Positions 8,738 to 17,848 are shown, counted from the stretch's first letter. The stretch: DNA of 64,000 nt from DGNJ01 sp002388905 (GCA_036843405.1 DAITSJ010000001.1:124001-188000), one strand, 5' to 3'. Program-made: numbers and translations. The notes: a model not told the origin generated them from the letters alone.

Positions 8738-9715
8738 TTACGCCTTGACCGCCGGAATCACTTCCTTCTCGATCAGTTCCAGGGATTCCCAGGCCAGTTC
8801 CGGCGGAAGGCCCCCGCTCAGGGGTTGCAGACCAAGGGAACCGAACCGGTTGATCATCTCCACCGCCTCGTCGGGGGTGACGATACGGTAGCTCCCCTCT
8901 TCGGCGCGCAGCTCGTCGACGGTGGAGGCGGCCGAGGACACCGATGCTTTGGTGCCACCCAGCCACTCGCCGTACATGAGGGCGTCATGGAGCATATAGG
9001 GGCCGAGGCGATCCCAGGCCTTGTCCACGTCCTTGGCCACAAAAAGGGTTGTTGGGTAACCGTCGGGCAGGACATGGTACATGCCCGTGGGGTGACCCTG
9101 CCTGGTGGCCTCCTCGTCGTAGGCGTCGAGAATCCGCTGTGCGTTGGTCTGGGGGGCGAACATGAGGCCGAAGCGGGCGGCGCGCCGGGCCGCGGCGGGC
9201 GTGCCGCCGCCGTAGGCCATTACCGGGCCGTTGGCGCTAAAGGGCTTGGGAGTGACGTGGATCCTGCGTCCGTTCCAGGTGAACTCCTCGCCGGCCAGCG
9301 CTTTTTGGAGCACCTCGATGCGCTCCTCCATCAGCTTGCCGCGGTTGCCCTTGTCGACCCCGAACATCGCATACTCCTCATCCCGGTAGCCCAGGCCGAT
9401 GATGTAGCTGATCCGCCCGCGACTGAGATGGTCGAGCACGGCGATGTCCTCGGCGAGTTTGATGGGGTCGTACATCAGCAGCAACAGGGCACCCACGGCA
9501 ATGGGCAGTGAGGAAGTCCGGGCCGCGGCCGCGCCCGCCATGACCAGCGGCGAAGGCAGATAGCCATCGGGAGAGGCATGATGCTGGGAGAAAAGCACGT
9601 TATTGGCGCCGTTTTCCTCCGCCCAGGCGGCCATATCCAGGGATGCCGCGTAGAGGTCGGCCATGGTGGCCGGGGAGGAAGGTGCCAACCGGAAATCGAA
9701 ACGCAGCGAAAACAT
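8738..9715 (-). CDS. LLM-class flavin-dependent oxidoreductase
   Basis: A 325-residue bacterial-luciferase-like monooxygenase or F420/FMN-dependent oxidoreductase with a TIM-barrel fold. Typical features are MFSLRFDFRLAP at the start, the AEENGANNVLFSQHH strand-loop, DPIKLAEDIAVLDHLSRGRI and YIIGLGYRDEEYAMFGV. The start was set at the ATG at 9715, which has a near-perfect AAAGGAG six bases upstream; the open frame continues ten codons further without support. It is a lone gene convergent with the lpxR-like gene. The substrate is unknown; the family acts on aldehydes, alkanes, sulfonates and many xenobiotics. Confidence 0.9.
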   Translation of the reverse strand: MFSLRFDFRLAPSSPATMADLYAASLDMAAWAEENGANNVLFSQHHASPDGYLPSPLVMAGAAAARTSSLPIAVGALLLLMYDPIKLAEDIAVLDHLSRGRISYIIGLGYRDEEYAMFGVDKGNRGKLMEERIEVLQKALAGEEFTWNGRRIHVTPKPFSANGPVMAYGGGTPAAARRAARFGLMFAPQTNAQRILDAYDEEATRQGHPTGMYHVLPDGYPTTLFVAKDVDKAWDRLGPYMLHDALMYGEWLGGTKASVSSAASTVDELRAEEGSYRIVTPDEAVEMINRFGSLGLQPLSGGLPPELAWESLELIEKEVIPAVKA

Positions 9716-9822
9716 GTTTTTCTCCTTTATACAAATTCTGTCCAACCCGGGCGGCCAATCTTGCCATGATCGCCGGATCGAGGCAAAGACATAAATGACA
9801 GCATATCAGTTATTAGCGCCTC

Positions 9823-10401
9823 TCACCGGCTGTGCTTGATCAGCAAAAGCCAGTCGCCCTTGCCCCGAAAACCCTCGAAAGGGATGGACGGCCGCGACAC
9901 ATAGGGCCGGAAGCCCCGGCGCTTGTAAAAGTTCAGCGCCGCACGGTTCTGCGAGGTAACAATCAGACTCAGGGTCCGGCAACCCCGGTCCCGGGCCACC
10001 TGCTCGGACACGTCCATCAGGGACGCGGCCACGCCTTTGCGGCGGTGCGCCTCGTAAGTGGCGATGGCATTGATATACCAGCTGCCCGGCACCAGGGATT
10101 CCAGTTCAACGGCCGGCCGCACCACCTCCGGGTAGTCTTTGATGTCGCCGATGTCATAGGGATCGTCCAGGCGGTAGTGCAATACCATGCCCAGTATCTC
10201 GCCCGCTTCCTCGGCGACCATGGCGTTGCGGTAGCTGAAACCGCCCTGCCTGCGGCTCGCCCGCTGGCTACCCGTCACCAGCGGGTCCGGCTGGTCGGGC
10301 GCCAGCTGGCGCCACAGGCAGGCCGGAATGCCTTCCCCCGCGAGATTGATCAAATAGGCCAGATGACAGCTATCATCGGCCACGGCTGCTCGAATCGTCA
10401 T
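9823..10401 (-). CDS. GNAT-family N-acetyltransferase
   Basis: A 192-residue GNAT acetyltransferase. The acetyl-CoA binding motif A is visible as YINAIATYEAHRRKGVAASLMD (the R-x-x-G-x-A type), followed by LIVTSQNRAALNFYKRRGFRP, the usual beta6-alpha4 stretch. The start at 10401 has GGAGG immediately upstream (GGAGGCGCCATG). The frame could extend 42 codons upstream, but that reach runs into the promoter region of the divergent epoxide hydrolase gene. The substrate is not evident. Confidence 0.88.
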   Translation of the reverse strand: MTIRAAVADDSCHLAYLINLAGEGIPACLWRQLAPDQPDPLVTGSQRASRRQGGFSYRNAMVAEEAGEILGMVLHYRLDDPYDIGDIKDYPEVVRPAVELESLVPGSWYINAIATYEAHRRKGVAASLMDVSEQVARDRGCRTLSLIVTSQNRAALNFYKRRGFRPYVSRPSIPFEGFRGKGDWLLLIKHSR

Positions 10402-10582
10402 GGCGCCTCCGGTGACGCGCTTTGCCCCGATCATAACGCGACCGAAACCCGTTGTCGCTCCTCCCGGTATCCGGACCGTTTGCTGCCCGGGCATCGATCC
10501 ATCCATGGCCGTCGCCAACGCATGCATGAATACCGGCCAATCTTGGTATCATGGTCCACCACCATACAACAGGGGGCACGCC

Positions 10583-11788
10583 ATGAAACCGGAACCGTTC
10601 GAAATCCGGGTCAGCGACGATACGCTCGACGACCTGCGCCGGCGTATCGAGAGCATGCGCTGGCCGGTGGAACTGGGCAACGAGGACTGGAATTACGGCT
10701 TCAACGGCGAGTACCTGAAGTCCCTGGCCGAGACCTGGGCCCACGATTACGACTGGCGCAGGATCGAGAAAGAAATCAACCGGTTCGATCACTACCGGGT
10801 GAAAATCGACGACGTGCCGGTGCATTTCATCCGGGAACCGGGCGTGGGCCCCAGGCCCATTCCGCTGATTATCAGTCATGGCTGGCCTTCCACTTTCTGG
10901 GACATGGAAAAGATCATCCGGCCGCTGGCGGACCCCGGCGCCCACGGCGGCGATCCCGATGACGCTTTCGAGGTCATCGTGCCCTCCCTGCCCGGCTTTA
11001 TTTTCTCCTCGCCGCTACCCCGGGCCGGTATCGATTCCGTGGTCACCGCCGATCTCTGGCAGCAACTCATGACCGAAGTACTGGGCTTCGAACGCTACGC
11101 GGCCTCGGGCGGCGACTGGGGCTCGCGGGTCACGGCCGAACTGGGCCACAAGTACGCACCCAGCCTCTACGGCATCCACACACTGGGTGCCACGCCCCTG
11201 GATCTGTTCAACGGTGAACGCTGGTGGGACATCACCCACCGGCTGGTGCCGGATACGATACCCGCGGACAGGCGCCGGGAAATCCTCCAGGGGCTCACCC
11301 ATGTCATCAGTCACGTGGCCGTGCAGACGGTGGAGCCCCAGACACTGGCCTACGCCATGCATGACTCCCCGGTGGGCCAGCTCGCCTGGATCGCCCAGCG
11401 CTGGCGGGACTGGGGGCATACCCGGGGGGATATTGAATCGGTATTTCCCCGCGAACAGATACTCACCACCGCCATGCTCTACTGGATCAGCGAATCCTTC
11501 GTCACCTCGGTCCGTTACTATGGCGAGGCGGTGCGCCATCCCTGGCGACCGGCCCACGACCGCACGCCCCGGGTGGAGGCGCCGACGGGTATCACGTTCC
11601 TGGGCGGGGAAAACCCACCGGGGGTGACCACCGAGACCCGGGTGGACGCCTTCCTGGCAACGTCGGCGGCGGGCGATTACAACCTCCACTACCTGAATGC
11701 CCACGATTTCGGCGGCCACTTCGGCTACTACGAAAACCCGGAAGCCTGTATCGAGGACATCCGCGCCACTTTCCGGGGCCTGCGCTGA
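10583..11788 (+). CDS. Epoxide hydrolase (alpha/beta-hydrolase with EHN domain)
   Basis: A 401-residue epoxide hydrolase of the microsomal type. The first ~110 residues form the EHN domain (FEIRVSDDTLDDLRRRIESMRWP). The oxyanion motif HGWP follows at 99-102 and the nucleophile motif GGDWGS gives Asp178. The C-terminal HDFGGHFGYYENPE supplies the catalytic histidine. These enzymes open epoxides to diols and are often used in degradation of aromatics, terpenes or other xenobiotics. The open frame extends 61 codons upstream, but the ATG at 10583 begins the domain and follows AGGGGG. The neighbouring acetyltransferase diverges from it and the ABC genes follow 36 bp downstream. Confidence 0.92.
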   Translation: MKPEPFEIRVSDDTLDDLRRRIESMRWPVELGNEDWNYGFNGEYLKSLAETWAHDYDWRRIEKEINRFDHYRVKIDDVPVHFIREPGVGPRPIPLIISHGWPSTFWDMEKIIRPLADPGAHGGDPDDAFEVIVPSLPGFIFSSPLPRAGIDSVVTADLWQQLMTEVLGFERYAASGGDWGSRVTAELGHKYAPSLYGIHTLGATPLDLFNGERWWDITHRLVPDTIPADRRREILQGLTHVISHVAVQTVEPQTLAYAMHDSPVGQLAWIAQRWRDWGHTRGDIESVFPREQILTTAMLYWISESFVTSVRYYGEAVRHPWRPAHDRTPRVEAPTGITFLGGENPPGVTTETRVDAFLATSAAGDYNLHYLNAHDFGGHFGYYENPEACIEDIRATFRGLR

Positions 11789-11824
11789 TCCCGCCATATT
11801 CCTGAACGACACGGAGCATCGCCG

Positions 11825-12748
11825 TTGCAGCCCATTATCAGCATCGAGCACCTGGACAAGATCTACGATTCGGGGTTCCGGGCCCTGAAGGACATCAACC
11901 TGGAAATCCGCCGGGGCGAGATCTTTGCCCTGCTCGGCCCCAACGGCGCCGGCAAGACTACCCTGATCAGCGTTATCTGCGGCATCGTCAACCCCACCGG
12001 CGGCCGGGTGCTGGCCGACGGTTACGACATTGTCCGGGACTTTCGCGCCGCCCGCTCCAGAATCGGCCTGGTGCCCCAGGAACTGACCACCGACTCCTTC
12101 GAAACGGTCTGGAACACGGTAACCTTCAGCCGTGGCCTGTTCGGCAAGCCGCCCAACCCAGGCCACATCGAGAAAGTCCTGCGTGACCTGTCCCTCTGGG
12201 ACAAGCGCAATTCCCAGCTCATTGCCCTGTCGGGGGGCATGAAGCGCCGGGTGCTCATCGCCAAGGCCCTGGCCCACGAACCCGCCATTCTCTTTCTCGA
12301 CGAGCCCACCGCCGGGGTCGACGTGGACCTGCGCCGGGAAATGTGGAACATGGTGCGCGACCTGCGCGCCAGCGGCGTCACCATCATTCTCACCACCCAC
12401 TATATCGAGGAGGCGGAGGAAATGGCCGACCGGGTGGGGGTGATCAATCACGGCGAGATCGTGCTGGTGGAAAACAAGACCACGCTCATGGAAAAAATGG
12501 GCAAGCGCCAGCTCCGGCTGCAATTGCAGAGCCCGCTGGACAGGCTGCCCCCGGCCCTGAACGGAAAGTCCCTGGAACTGGTCAAGGACGGCAGCGAACT
12601 GGTCTACACCTTTGACGCCAAACACGAGCACACCGGCATCGCCGACCTGCTCCGGCAACTGGATACCCACCACATCGATTTCAAGGACCTCCAGTCCAGC
12701 CAGAGTTCGCTGGAGGAAATTTTCGTCAACCTGGTCAGGGAGCGCTAA
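11825..12748 (+). CDS. ABC transporter ATP-binding protein (DrrA/NodI type)
   Basis: A 307-residue ABC ATPase that pairs with the ABC-2 permease encoded next. The Walker A motif GPNGAGKTT is at residues 38-46, the signature LSGGM is near 135, and Walker B with FLDEPTAGVD lies near 157-166. About 90 further residues follow, as in DrrA/NodI/CcmA-like exporter ATPases. The start is a TTG with GGAG at a good distance (cacGGAGcatcgccgTTG). Its stop codon overlaps the ATG of the permease by one base (TAATG), so the two are coupled. The cargo is unknown; relatives export drugs, lipooligosaccharides or polysaccharides. Confidence 0.93.
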   Translation: MQPIISIEHLDKIYDSGFRALKDINLEIRRGEIFALLGPNGAGKTTLISVICGIVNPTGGRVLADGYDIVRDFRAARSRIGLVPQELTTDSFETVWNTVTFSRGLFGKPPNPGHIEKVLRDLSLWDKRNSQLIALSGGMKRRVLIAKALAHEPAILFLDEPTAGVDVDLRREMWNMVRDLRASGVTIILTTHYIEEAEEMADRVGVINHGEIVLVENKTTLMEKMGKRQLRLQLQSPLDRLPPALNGKSLELVKDGSELVYTFDAKHEHTGIADLLRQLDTHHIDFKDLQSSQSSLEEIFVNLVRER

Positions 12749-13509
12749 TGAACATCTACGCCATGCGGGCAATCTACCGCTTCGAAATGGCACGTACCTG
12801 GCGGACGCTGCTCCAGAGCGTCGCTTCCCCGGTGATCTCCACCTCCCTGTACTTTATTGTCTTCGGCTCCGCCATCGGCTCGCGGATGATGGATATCGAC
12901 GGGATCAGTTACGGCGCCTTTATCGTGCCCGGGCTGATCATGCTGATGCTGCTTACCCAGAGTGTCTCCAACGCCTCCTTCGGCATCTACATGCCCAAGT
13001 ACTCCGGAACCATCTACGAGGTGCTGTCCGCCCCCGTCTCCTTTGTGGAGATCGTAGTCGGCTATGTGGGCGCGGCGGCCACCAAGTCGATAATCCTGGG
13101 CCTGTTGATCCTTGCCACCGCCACCCTGTTCGTCGATTACCATGTCGAGCACCCAATCTGGATGCTCGCCTTCCTGGTGCTCACCGCCCTGGCCTTCAGC
13201 CTCTTCGGTTTTATCATCGGCATCTGGGCCGACGGCTTCGAGAAGCTGCAGATCATCCCCATGATGATTGTCATGCCCCTGACCTTCCTCGGCGGCACCT
13301 TTTATTCCATCGACATGCTGCCGCCGTTCTGGCAGAAAGTGACCCTGGTCAATCCCGTGGTCTATCTGGTCAGCGGTTTTCGCTGGAGTTTCTACGGTGT
13401 GTCGGACGTGGGCGTGGAAATCAGCCTGGCCATGACTCTCGGGTTCCTGGCGGCGTGCCTGACAATCGTGTGGTGGATATTCAAAACCGGCTACAAGCTG
13501 AAAAGCTGA
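12748..13509 (+). CDS. ABC-2 type transporter permease
   Basis: A 253-residue inner-membrane permease with six hydrophobic segments. The family traits seen are the N-terminal YRFEMARTWRTLLQSVASPVIS, a central VPGLIMLMLLTQS, the conserved PLTFLGGTFYSIDMLPPFWQ and NPVVYLVSGFRWSFYG. It forms an exporter with the preceding ATPase, to which it is translationally coupled. The gene ends just before the convergent YpsA-like gene, and no strong terminator is seen in that short gap. Confidence 0.92.
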   Translation: MNIYAMRAIYRFEMARTWRTLLQSVASPVISTSLYFIVFGSAIGSRMMDIDGISYGAFIVPGLIMLMLLTQSVSNASFGIYMPKYSGTIYEVLSAPVSFVEIVVGYVGAAATKSIILGLLILATATLFVDYHVEHPIWMLAFLVLTALAFSLFGFIIGIWADGFEKLQIIPMMIVMPLTFLGGTFYSIDMLPPFWQKVTLVNPVVYLVSGFRWSFYGVSDVGVEISLAMTLGFLAACLTIVWWIFKTGYKLKS

Positions 13510-13538
13510 ATGCGCCGCAACGCCAACGACGAATGCCG

Positions 13539-14018
13539 TCAGCGAGCCATATCGGCCAGGACACCGGTCATTACCGCCTTCACATACTCGTATACCGAGG
13601 GACAACCGCTGGCCCTGGGCCCCGCCACGTTGAGCACGGCGATCCCGTGCTCGCTGATAAAGCCCCGTACACACCGCACAGCCTCGCCCATCGGGACGCG
13701 GTCACTGTCGACCAGGCAATGGGGCTTGCCGAGTTCCTGGCAACAATCCCGGGTCAGGGCGGTGCCGCCGCCAATGACGGTGGCGAAAAAGATCACCGTG
13801 CCGTCCGCCACCGCGACGTTCTTGCGCGTCCGTTCCGGGTAGCCGCCGGCGAGTTCCCGCAACGGATATCGACGGGGAATGGGTCCATCCTCGGCCCGGC
13901 GCCCCGCCGGGCAATAACCACCCACCGCAAAGCCTGCTTCCAGGCCGGCGTCCAGTGCCGCTCGGTCGGCCCCGGTCTGGCCGCCGCTGATGACCCGCTC
14001 AAGCAAGATCGCCGGCAC
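13539..14018 (-). CDS. YpsA-like putative molybdenum carrier protein (SLOG superfamily)
   Basis: A 159-residue protein of the cpYpsA / 'putative molybdenum carrier' family, a Rossmann-like SLOG fold related to lysine decarboxylase-like and DprA proteins. The diagnostic N-terminal motif is ISGGQTGADRAALDAG; a second glycine-rich turn is FFATVIGGGTALTRDCC, and the C terminus has LNVAGPRAS. The biochemical role is uncertain. Some homologues bind molybdenum cofactor, while the wider SLOG family binds nucleotides or is linked to nucleotide signalling. It begins with GTG and overlaps the end of the DinB-family gene by 20 bp, so the two are co-transcribed. Confidence 0.85.
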   Translation of the reverse strand: MPAILLERVISGGQTGADRAALDAGLEAGFAVGGYCPAGRRAEDGPIPRRYPLRELAGGYPERTRKNVAVADGTVIFFATVIGGGTALTRDCCQELGKPHCLVDSDRVPMGEAVRCVRGFISEHGIAVLNVAGPRASGCPSVYEYVKAVMTGVLADMAR

Positions 14019-14505
14019 CGGGCAGCTGGATCAGGTCTGTCACGCCGTAATCCAGGCCACACTGGCTGAGCAGGGCGGTGAGTTGCCCGCGATGGTGGGT
14101 CTGGTGATTGAAGAAGTGGGTCACCGCCAGCCACATGGGATAGCGGCGTGGTTCGGGGTTGAGAATACTGGTGTACGCCAGGGTTCCGGCAAGGTCGCCC
14201 TCCCTCAGTGACGCCGCCCAGTCCTCGATGGTGGCATCCATGGCCACCCTCGCCCGGCGCAATGACTCGAAGTCGCCGTAAAGCTCCTGATCCAGCGAGG
14301 TTGCGGGATAGGGCTCGCCGGTAAAACGGCCCATCCAGATGGAATCCGCCACCAGCAGATGATTCAGGGTGCCGTGGATGGACCGGAAGAAGGCGCCCCG
14401 GTCGCGCTTGCGCTCGTCCTCGCCCAGCGGCGCGCAGGCGGCGTAGAGCCGCTCATTCATCCAGCGATTATAGTTGGCGAGAGTTTGAACCTGTCTTGCA
14501 TTCAT
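13999..14505 (-). CDS. DinB-family four-helix metal-binding protein
   Basis: A 168-residue DinB/YfiT-like protein. The metal-binding histidine triad is present: His49 (LNHLLVAD), His134 and His138 (FFNHQTHHRGQ). The N-terminal ANYNRWMNERLYAAC is typical. In other bacteria DinB-like proteins are damage-inducible or act as thiol-S-transferases; the role here is unknown. It overlaps the YpsA-like gene downstream and follows the cupin gene by about 50 bp on the same strand, giving a probable three-gene unit. Confidence 0.9.
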   Translation of the reverse strand: MNARQVQTLANYNRWMNERLYAACAPLGEDERKRDRGAFFRSIHGTLNHLLVADSIWMGRFTGEPYPATSLDQELYGDFESLRRARVAMDATIEDWAASLREGDLAGTLAYTSILNPEPRRYPMWLAVTHFFNHQTHHRGQLTALLSQCGLDYGVTDLIQLPGAGDLA

Positions 14506-14553
14506 GGCGCTCCCCGCATTTAAAAAATTTGTTGCACGGCTTTCCGGGGCAGA

Positions 14554-15045
14554 TCACGCCGTACCCGGCCTGATATAGGACCGTAAGTCATCCAGCAGTG
14601 CCGGGAACAACTGGCGGACGGTAAACTCGCCGGCCAGTGCGTTGTCGCGGTAATCGAATCCCGGGACCACCGCCTCGCTGATCAGGCTGTAATCGCCGCC
14701 CACCAGCGCCGAGGCTTTCCAGTAGCCGCCCGGCACCAGCAGCTGTGGGCGCTGGCCGGCGGCCAGGTCCACCCCCAGCCAGTGCTCGGCAACCTCACCG
14801 GCCGGCGACACCGTCAGGTATTTCATCGGTGCGCCCAGGTGGTAATAGTGGACGATATCCGAGGTATTCTGGTGCAGGTAGCCGACGGGACTGTGCCGGG
14901 TCAGCATGTAGTAAATCGAACTCATCAGCCGGCGCTCGCCGGCTTCTCCCACACAGCGGCGGGACTGAAACGTGCGCCGGTAATAGCCGCCTTCCAGGGG
15001 ATGGGGCTCCAGCGACAAAGTGGCGATCAGGTCATCGGCGGTCAT
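14554..15045 (-). CDS. DUF985 cupin-family protein
   Basis: A 163-residue single-domain cupin of the DUF985 family. Characteristic stretches are LEPHPLEGGYYRRTFQS near the N terminus, SSIYYMLTRHSPVGYLHQNTSDIVHYYHLGAP in the middle, and QLLVPGGYWKASALVGGDYSLISEAVVPGFDY near the end. The histidines in the HQNTSDIVHYYH region are the likely metal or ligand contacts. The function is unknown; structural relatives bind sugars or small acids. It is the first gene of the minus-strand group with DinB and the YpsA-like protein. Confidence 0.9.
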   Translation of the reverse strand: MTADDLIATLSLEPHPLEGGYYRRTFQSRRCVGEAGERRLMSSIYYMLTRHSPVGYLHQNTSDIVHYYHLGAPMKYLTVSPAGEVAEHWLGVDLAAGQRPQLLVPGGYWKASALVGGDYSLISEAVVPGFDYRDNALAGEFTVRQLFPALLDDLRSYIRPGTA

Positions 15046-15085
15046 AAAGCGTTACTGGCTGACCTTGATGGGACCCTCGGCGCGA

Positions 15086-17338
15086 TCATACCGGCACTGG
15101 CCCCCGCGGGTCGGCCTTCCGGCGCGCCTTTTCGGTATCGTGACATTCCACCCTCACCGGCACGGATTTAAAGGCCGGGGTCTTGCTGCGCGCGTCGTGT
15201 GCCCGGCCGACAAGCACATTGGCTTCGGGATAGTAGACCATCAGGTTGCCGGCGGGCAGGTCGAAAGGATGCACCGACAAACCCGCCATCTCGCCGTGGG
15301 CGGACACCAGGTTGACCCGGTCCCCCGCCTTCACGCCCAGACGCTCCCTGTCGGCCTCGCCCATCATCAGCACCCAGCGCTGGCGGGTGCCCCGATAACT
15401 GTCGCTTTCCTCGTAAATAATGGAATTGAACTGGCCCTCGCTGCGCACGCTCATCAGGGTAAAGGGGTAGTCGCTGTCGGCACGGACCATTTGTCGCCAG
15501 TCGTGGCTGGCAAATGCCGCCCTGCCGTCCGGGGTGTTGAACTTGGGCGAATGCAGCAGGCGACCGCGCACGTGAAACTCCCGTTTGGCCACGTCGATAT
15601 CCGCCAGTTGCTCCATGCCGGGCACCACCTCGGCGATGGCCTGGCGTATGGTGCGGTGGGACTTGAAAGCGCCAAAATCCACGGGGCTTTTGGGCAGCAG
15701 CCGCTCCCCCAGCTCGCAGAGAATATTAACTTCGGGCCGGGGATTGGCCAGGCGCTGGATGCCGCCGTCGCTCAGGCGCACGTAATTGAACATGGATTCC
15801 TGGGTGGTGGGCTGCCATTCCTCGTCCCGGGCGGTGACCGGCAGGATCATCGCCTCGCCCCGGTCCAGGCCCCGGACATGGCCGCGATTGAGGGTGGTGG
15901 TCAGGTACAACTTAAAGCCGATGCTTTCGAAGGCCTGCTCGGCCCAGCGGGAATCCGGCGTCGCCTCGAACAGGTTGCCGCCCATCAGCAGCGCCGCGTC
16001 GATGCCGCCGGCATGGGCGCGCTCCAGACAGGCCAGGGTATCCATGCCCGCCTCCGTGGGCAGCCTGACGCCCAGGTTGCGCTCCAGCTTTTCGAATACA
16101 TCCCCGGCCAGCACCGGCTTGACGCCGATGGTGCCGATACCCTGGACGTTACTGTGGCCGCGCAGGGGCAGAAGTCCCGCATGGCGCTTACCGATCATGC
16201 CCCGCAGCAGGGCCAGGTTGGCGATGGCCTCGACGTTCTCGACCCCGTGCAGGTGGTGGGTGATACCCATGCCCCAGGCAAACACCACCCGCTCCGCCCG
16301 GGCGTAATGTTCGGCGGTCTTCTCCATCGCTTGACGGCCGAGGCCGGTGGCGGCACAAAGTTCCTCCCAGGTGCTCTCCTCAAGCTGGCGCCGGTATTCC
16401 TCAAAGCCCCGAGTGTGGCGGTCGATAAAGTGCCGGTCGAGCCGGTCGGCTTCCAGCAGCGCCTTGCCGATGGCGGTCAGCAGGGCGATATCCGAACCGA
16501 TCTTGGGCTGCAGGTATTCGGAGGCTATCCAGGTGCCGCCCTTGAGCATGGACCTGGCACTCTTGGGGACGGCGAAACGCACCAGGCCGGGCTCCCGGGC
16601 CGGGTTGATAATCACCACGTGACCGCCACGATCCCGGCAGGCCATCAGTTTGTGGATAAAGCGCGGATGGTTGGAGGCCGGGTTGGCGCCGATCACGAAA
16701 ACCAGGTCGCATTCCGACAGGTCGTCCAGTTCCACCGTCGAGGTGCCCGTGCCGATACTGTTCGCCAGGCCCACGCCCGTGGCCTGGTGGCAGTAGAAAG
16801 AGCAGTTGTTGACATTGTTGGTGCCGTACAGCCGGGAAAGCATCTGCAGGACAAAGCCGGCCTCGTTGGAGGCGCGGCCAGAGGAATAAAAAAAGCTGCG
16901 CGCCGGGTCGGTGGCGGCGAAGCGTTCGGCGGCGCGATCGAGCGCCCATTCCCAGTCAACAGGCTCGAACCGGCCGCTGTCAGCGGCCTTGAACAGCGGC
17001 GTATCCAGACGACCCAGGGTTTCCATCTCACGGCCGCTGAGCTTGCGGAACTCGCTCAGGGGATAATCGAAAACCTCGGCGGGTATGCCGGGCTGAATGT
17101 CGGTGGACTGGGCCTGGATGCTCTTGTTGCAGACCGCCGGAAATTCGTCCAGCTCGTTGGTCATGCCGCCGCGCTGACCGCCCATGCCCAGGCCGCAGGC
17201 CTTGCAGGCATTATGACTCTTGAGGGCCTTGGCGCTTTTGCGCAGGCCGATGCGGCGCACCGTGTTGAGCGTATAGAGGATTTTTTTCGAGCCGCCGCCG
17301 ACGATGGCGTTGCCAGGAGTGGTTTTAATGTCGGACAT
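15086..17338 (-). CDS. FdhF/YdeP-family molybdopterin oxidoreductase
   Basis: A 750-residue molybdopterin-dependent oxidoreductase of the YdeP group, which is related to formate dehydrogenase alpha subunits. The N-terminal cysteine region reads NACKACGLGMGGQRGGM, as in YdeP. Mid-protein motifs FVIGANPASNHPRFIHKL, GMGITHHLHGVENVEAIANLALL and LRGHSNVQG are typical of the cofactor-binding domains. The C-terminal MopB domain includes TLMSVRSEGQFNSIIYEESDSYRGTRQRW. In E. coli YdeP is linked to acid resistance, but its substrate is not known. The ATG at 17338 is preferred over a TTG 17 codons upstream. A long open frame runs antisense through this gene and is a composition artefact. Confidence 0.9.
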   Translation of the reverse strand: MSDIKTTPGNAIVGGGSKKILYTLNTVRRIGLRKSAKALKSHNACKACGLGMGGQRGGMTNELDEFPAVCNKSIQAQSTDIQPGIPAEVFDYPLSEFRKLSGREMETLGRLDTPLFKAADSGRFEPVDWEWALDRAAERFAATDPARSFFYSSGRASNEAGFVLQMLSRLYGTNNVNNCSFYCHQATGVGLANSIGTGTSTVELDDLSECDLVFVIGANPASNHPRFIHKLMACRDRGGHVVIINPAREPGLVRFAVPKSARSMLKGGTWIASEYLQPKIGSDIALLTAIGKALLEADRLDRHFIDRHTRGFEEYRRQLEESTWEELCAATGLGRQAMEKTAEHYARAERVVFAWGMGITHHLHGVENVEAIANLALLRGMIGKRHAGLLPLRGHSNVQGIGTIGVKPVLAGDVFEKLERNLGVRLPTEAGMDTLACLERAHAGGIDAALLMGGNLFEATPDSRWAEQAFESIGFKLYLTTTLNRGHVRGLDRGEAMILPVTARDEEWQPTTQESMFNYVRLSDGGIQRLANPRPEVNILCELGERLLPKSPVDFGAFKSHRTIRQAIAEVVPGMEQLADIDVAKREFHVRGRLLHSPKFNTPDGRAAFASHDWRQMVRADSDYPFTLMSVRSEGQFNSIIYEESDSYRGTRQRWVLMMGEADRERLGVKAGDRVNLVSAHGEMAGLSVHPFDLPAGNLMVYYPEANVLVGRAHDARSKTPAFKSVPVRVECHDTEKARRKADPRGPVPV

Positions 17339-17616
17339 GGCATTTGCCGTTAAAAAAGAAGCCGGGGAGGAAATCGAAAGCGCGTACAACCGGGACGCCC
17401 TTGCATTGTAGCAATCCTTGCCCGGTGCAGGGAATCAGCAGACGGGCGGCCGCCAATTTATCGTTTGGGTTCTCCCTTATTACCGATTGATCAGAAAGAG
17501 ATTAGCAGTGGTATGGGGGGATGACGATTCGCGTGGGTAGCGTGCTGTGTATATGCCACCGATTTATCGCCCGCTGGGGGGAGGACGGAAGCTCCAAAGG
17601 CAGAACCTTAATCAGA

Positions 17617-17629
17617 CGAATTATGCCTG
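17617..17629 (+). repeat. Direct repeat, copy 1 (CGAATTATGCCTG)
   Basis: The 13-mer CGAATTATGCCTG occurs here and at 18854-18866, on either side of the VPLPA-CTERM gene. Similarity continues for about 15 more bases with several mismatches (CGC, then CTTC). It may be a remnant of an att or element boundary, or chance plus a shared regulatory site. Confidence 0.4.
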
Positions 17630-17703
17630 GCGCTGGCTTCGTAAACTTCCCGACCCAAATCGAAAACTCTGAAGCAGAATTGCCGCCGACTTGTTGACTA
17701 GCC

Positions 17704-17726
17704 CCAGCCGGCGCCATGCCGGCTGG
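17704..17726. terminator. Hairpin downstream of the VPLPA-CTERM gene
   Basis: A perfect 9-bp stem, CCAGCCGGC and GCCGGCTGG, with loop GCCAT. It lies about 120 bp beyond the stop of the minus-strand VPLPA-CTERM gene. No U-run follows on either strand, so it may be a transcript-end stabiliser more than a classic terminator. Confidence 0.35.
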
Positions 17727-17848
17727 CACACAGTGGCAATCAACTTCTGGGGCCGAAGATGGCGTGGGTGGTGCGTTACGAGACCGAACGTTCATCCCAG
17801 ACCGAGCCCCACCGCTGGAGACAAGGGCTCTTCCGGGAATGAGAAAGG

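Larger units (their letters stand above)
17339..17848. other. Intergenic region without a convincing gene
   Basis: This 510-bp stretch lies upstream of the YdeP-type gene and downstream of the VPLPA-CTERM gene. It is less GC-rich than its left neighbour. A 97-codon open frame on the minus strand has no recognisable protein character and no good ribosome site. The region does hold a strong hairpin at 17704-17726 and one copy of a 13-bp repeat at 17617-17629. Confidence 0.5.

Noticed and set aside
9746..10560. Shared string GGCCAATCTTG near 9750 and 10535 as a regulatory repeat
   Set aside because: Only 11 bases match with no consistent distance to a start codon; more likely chance.
15020..17353. 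777-codon open frame antisense to the molybdopterin oxidoreductase gene
   Set aside because: It is the mirror of a GC-rich gene; its translation has no domain character and is rich in H, G, Q and A as expected of a shadow frame, while the opposite strand encodes a full YdeP-like protein.
17502..17795. 97-codon minus-strand frame in the gap before the oxidoreductase gene
   Set aside because: No ribosome site, no domain, no signal peptide, and the region includes a strong hairpin; not supported as a gene.
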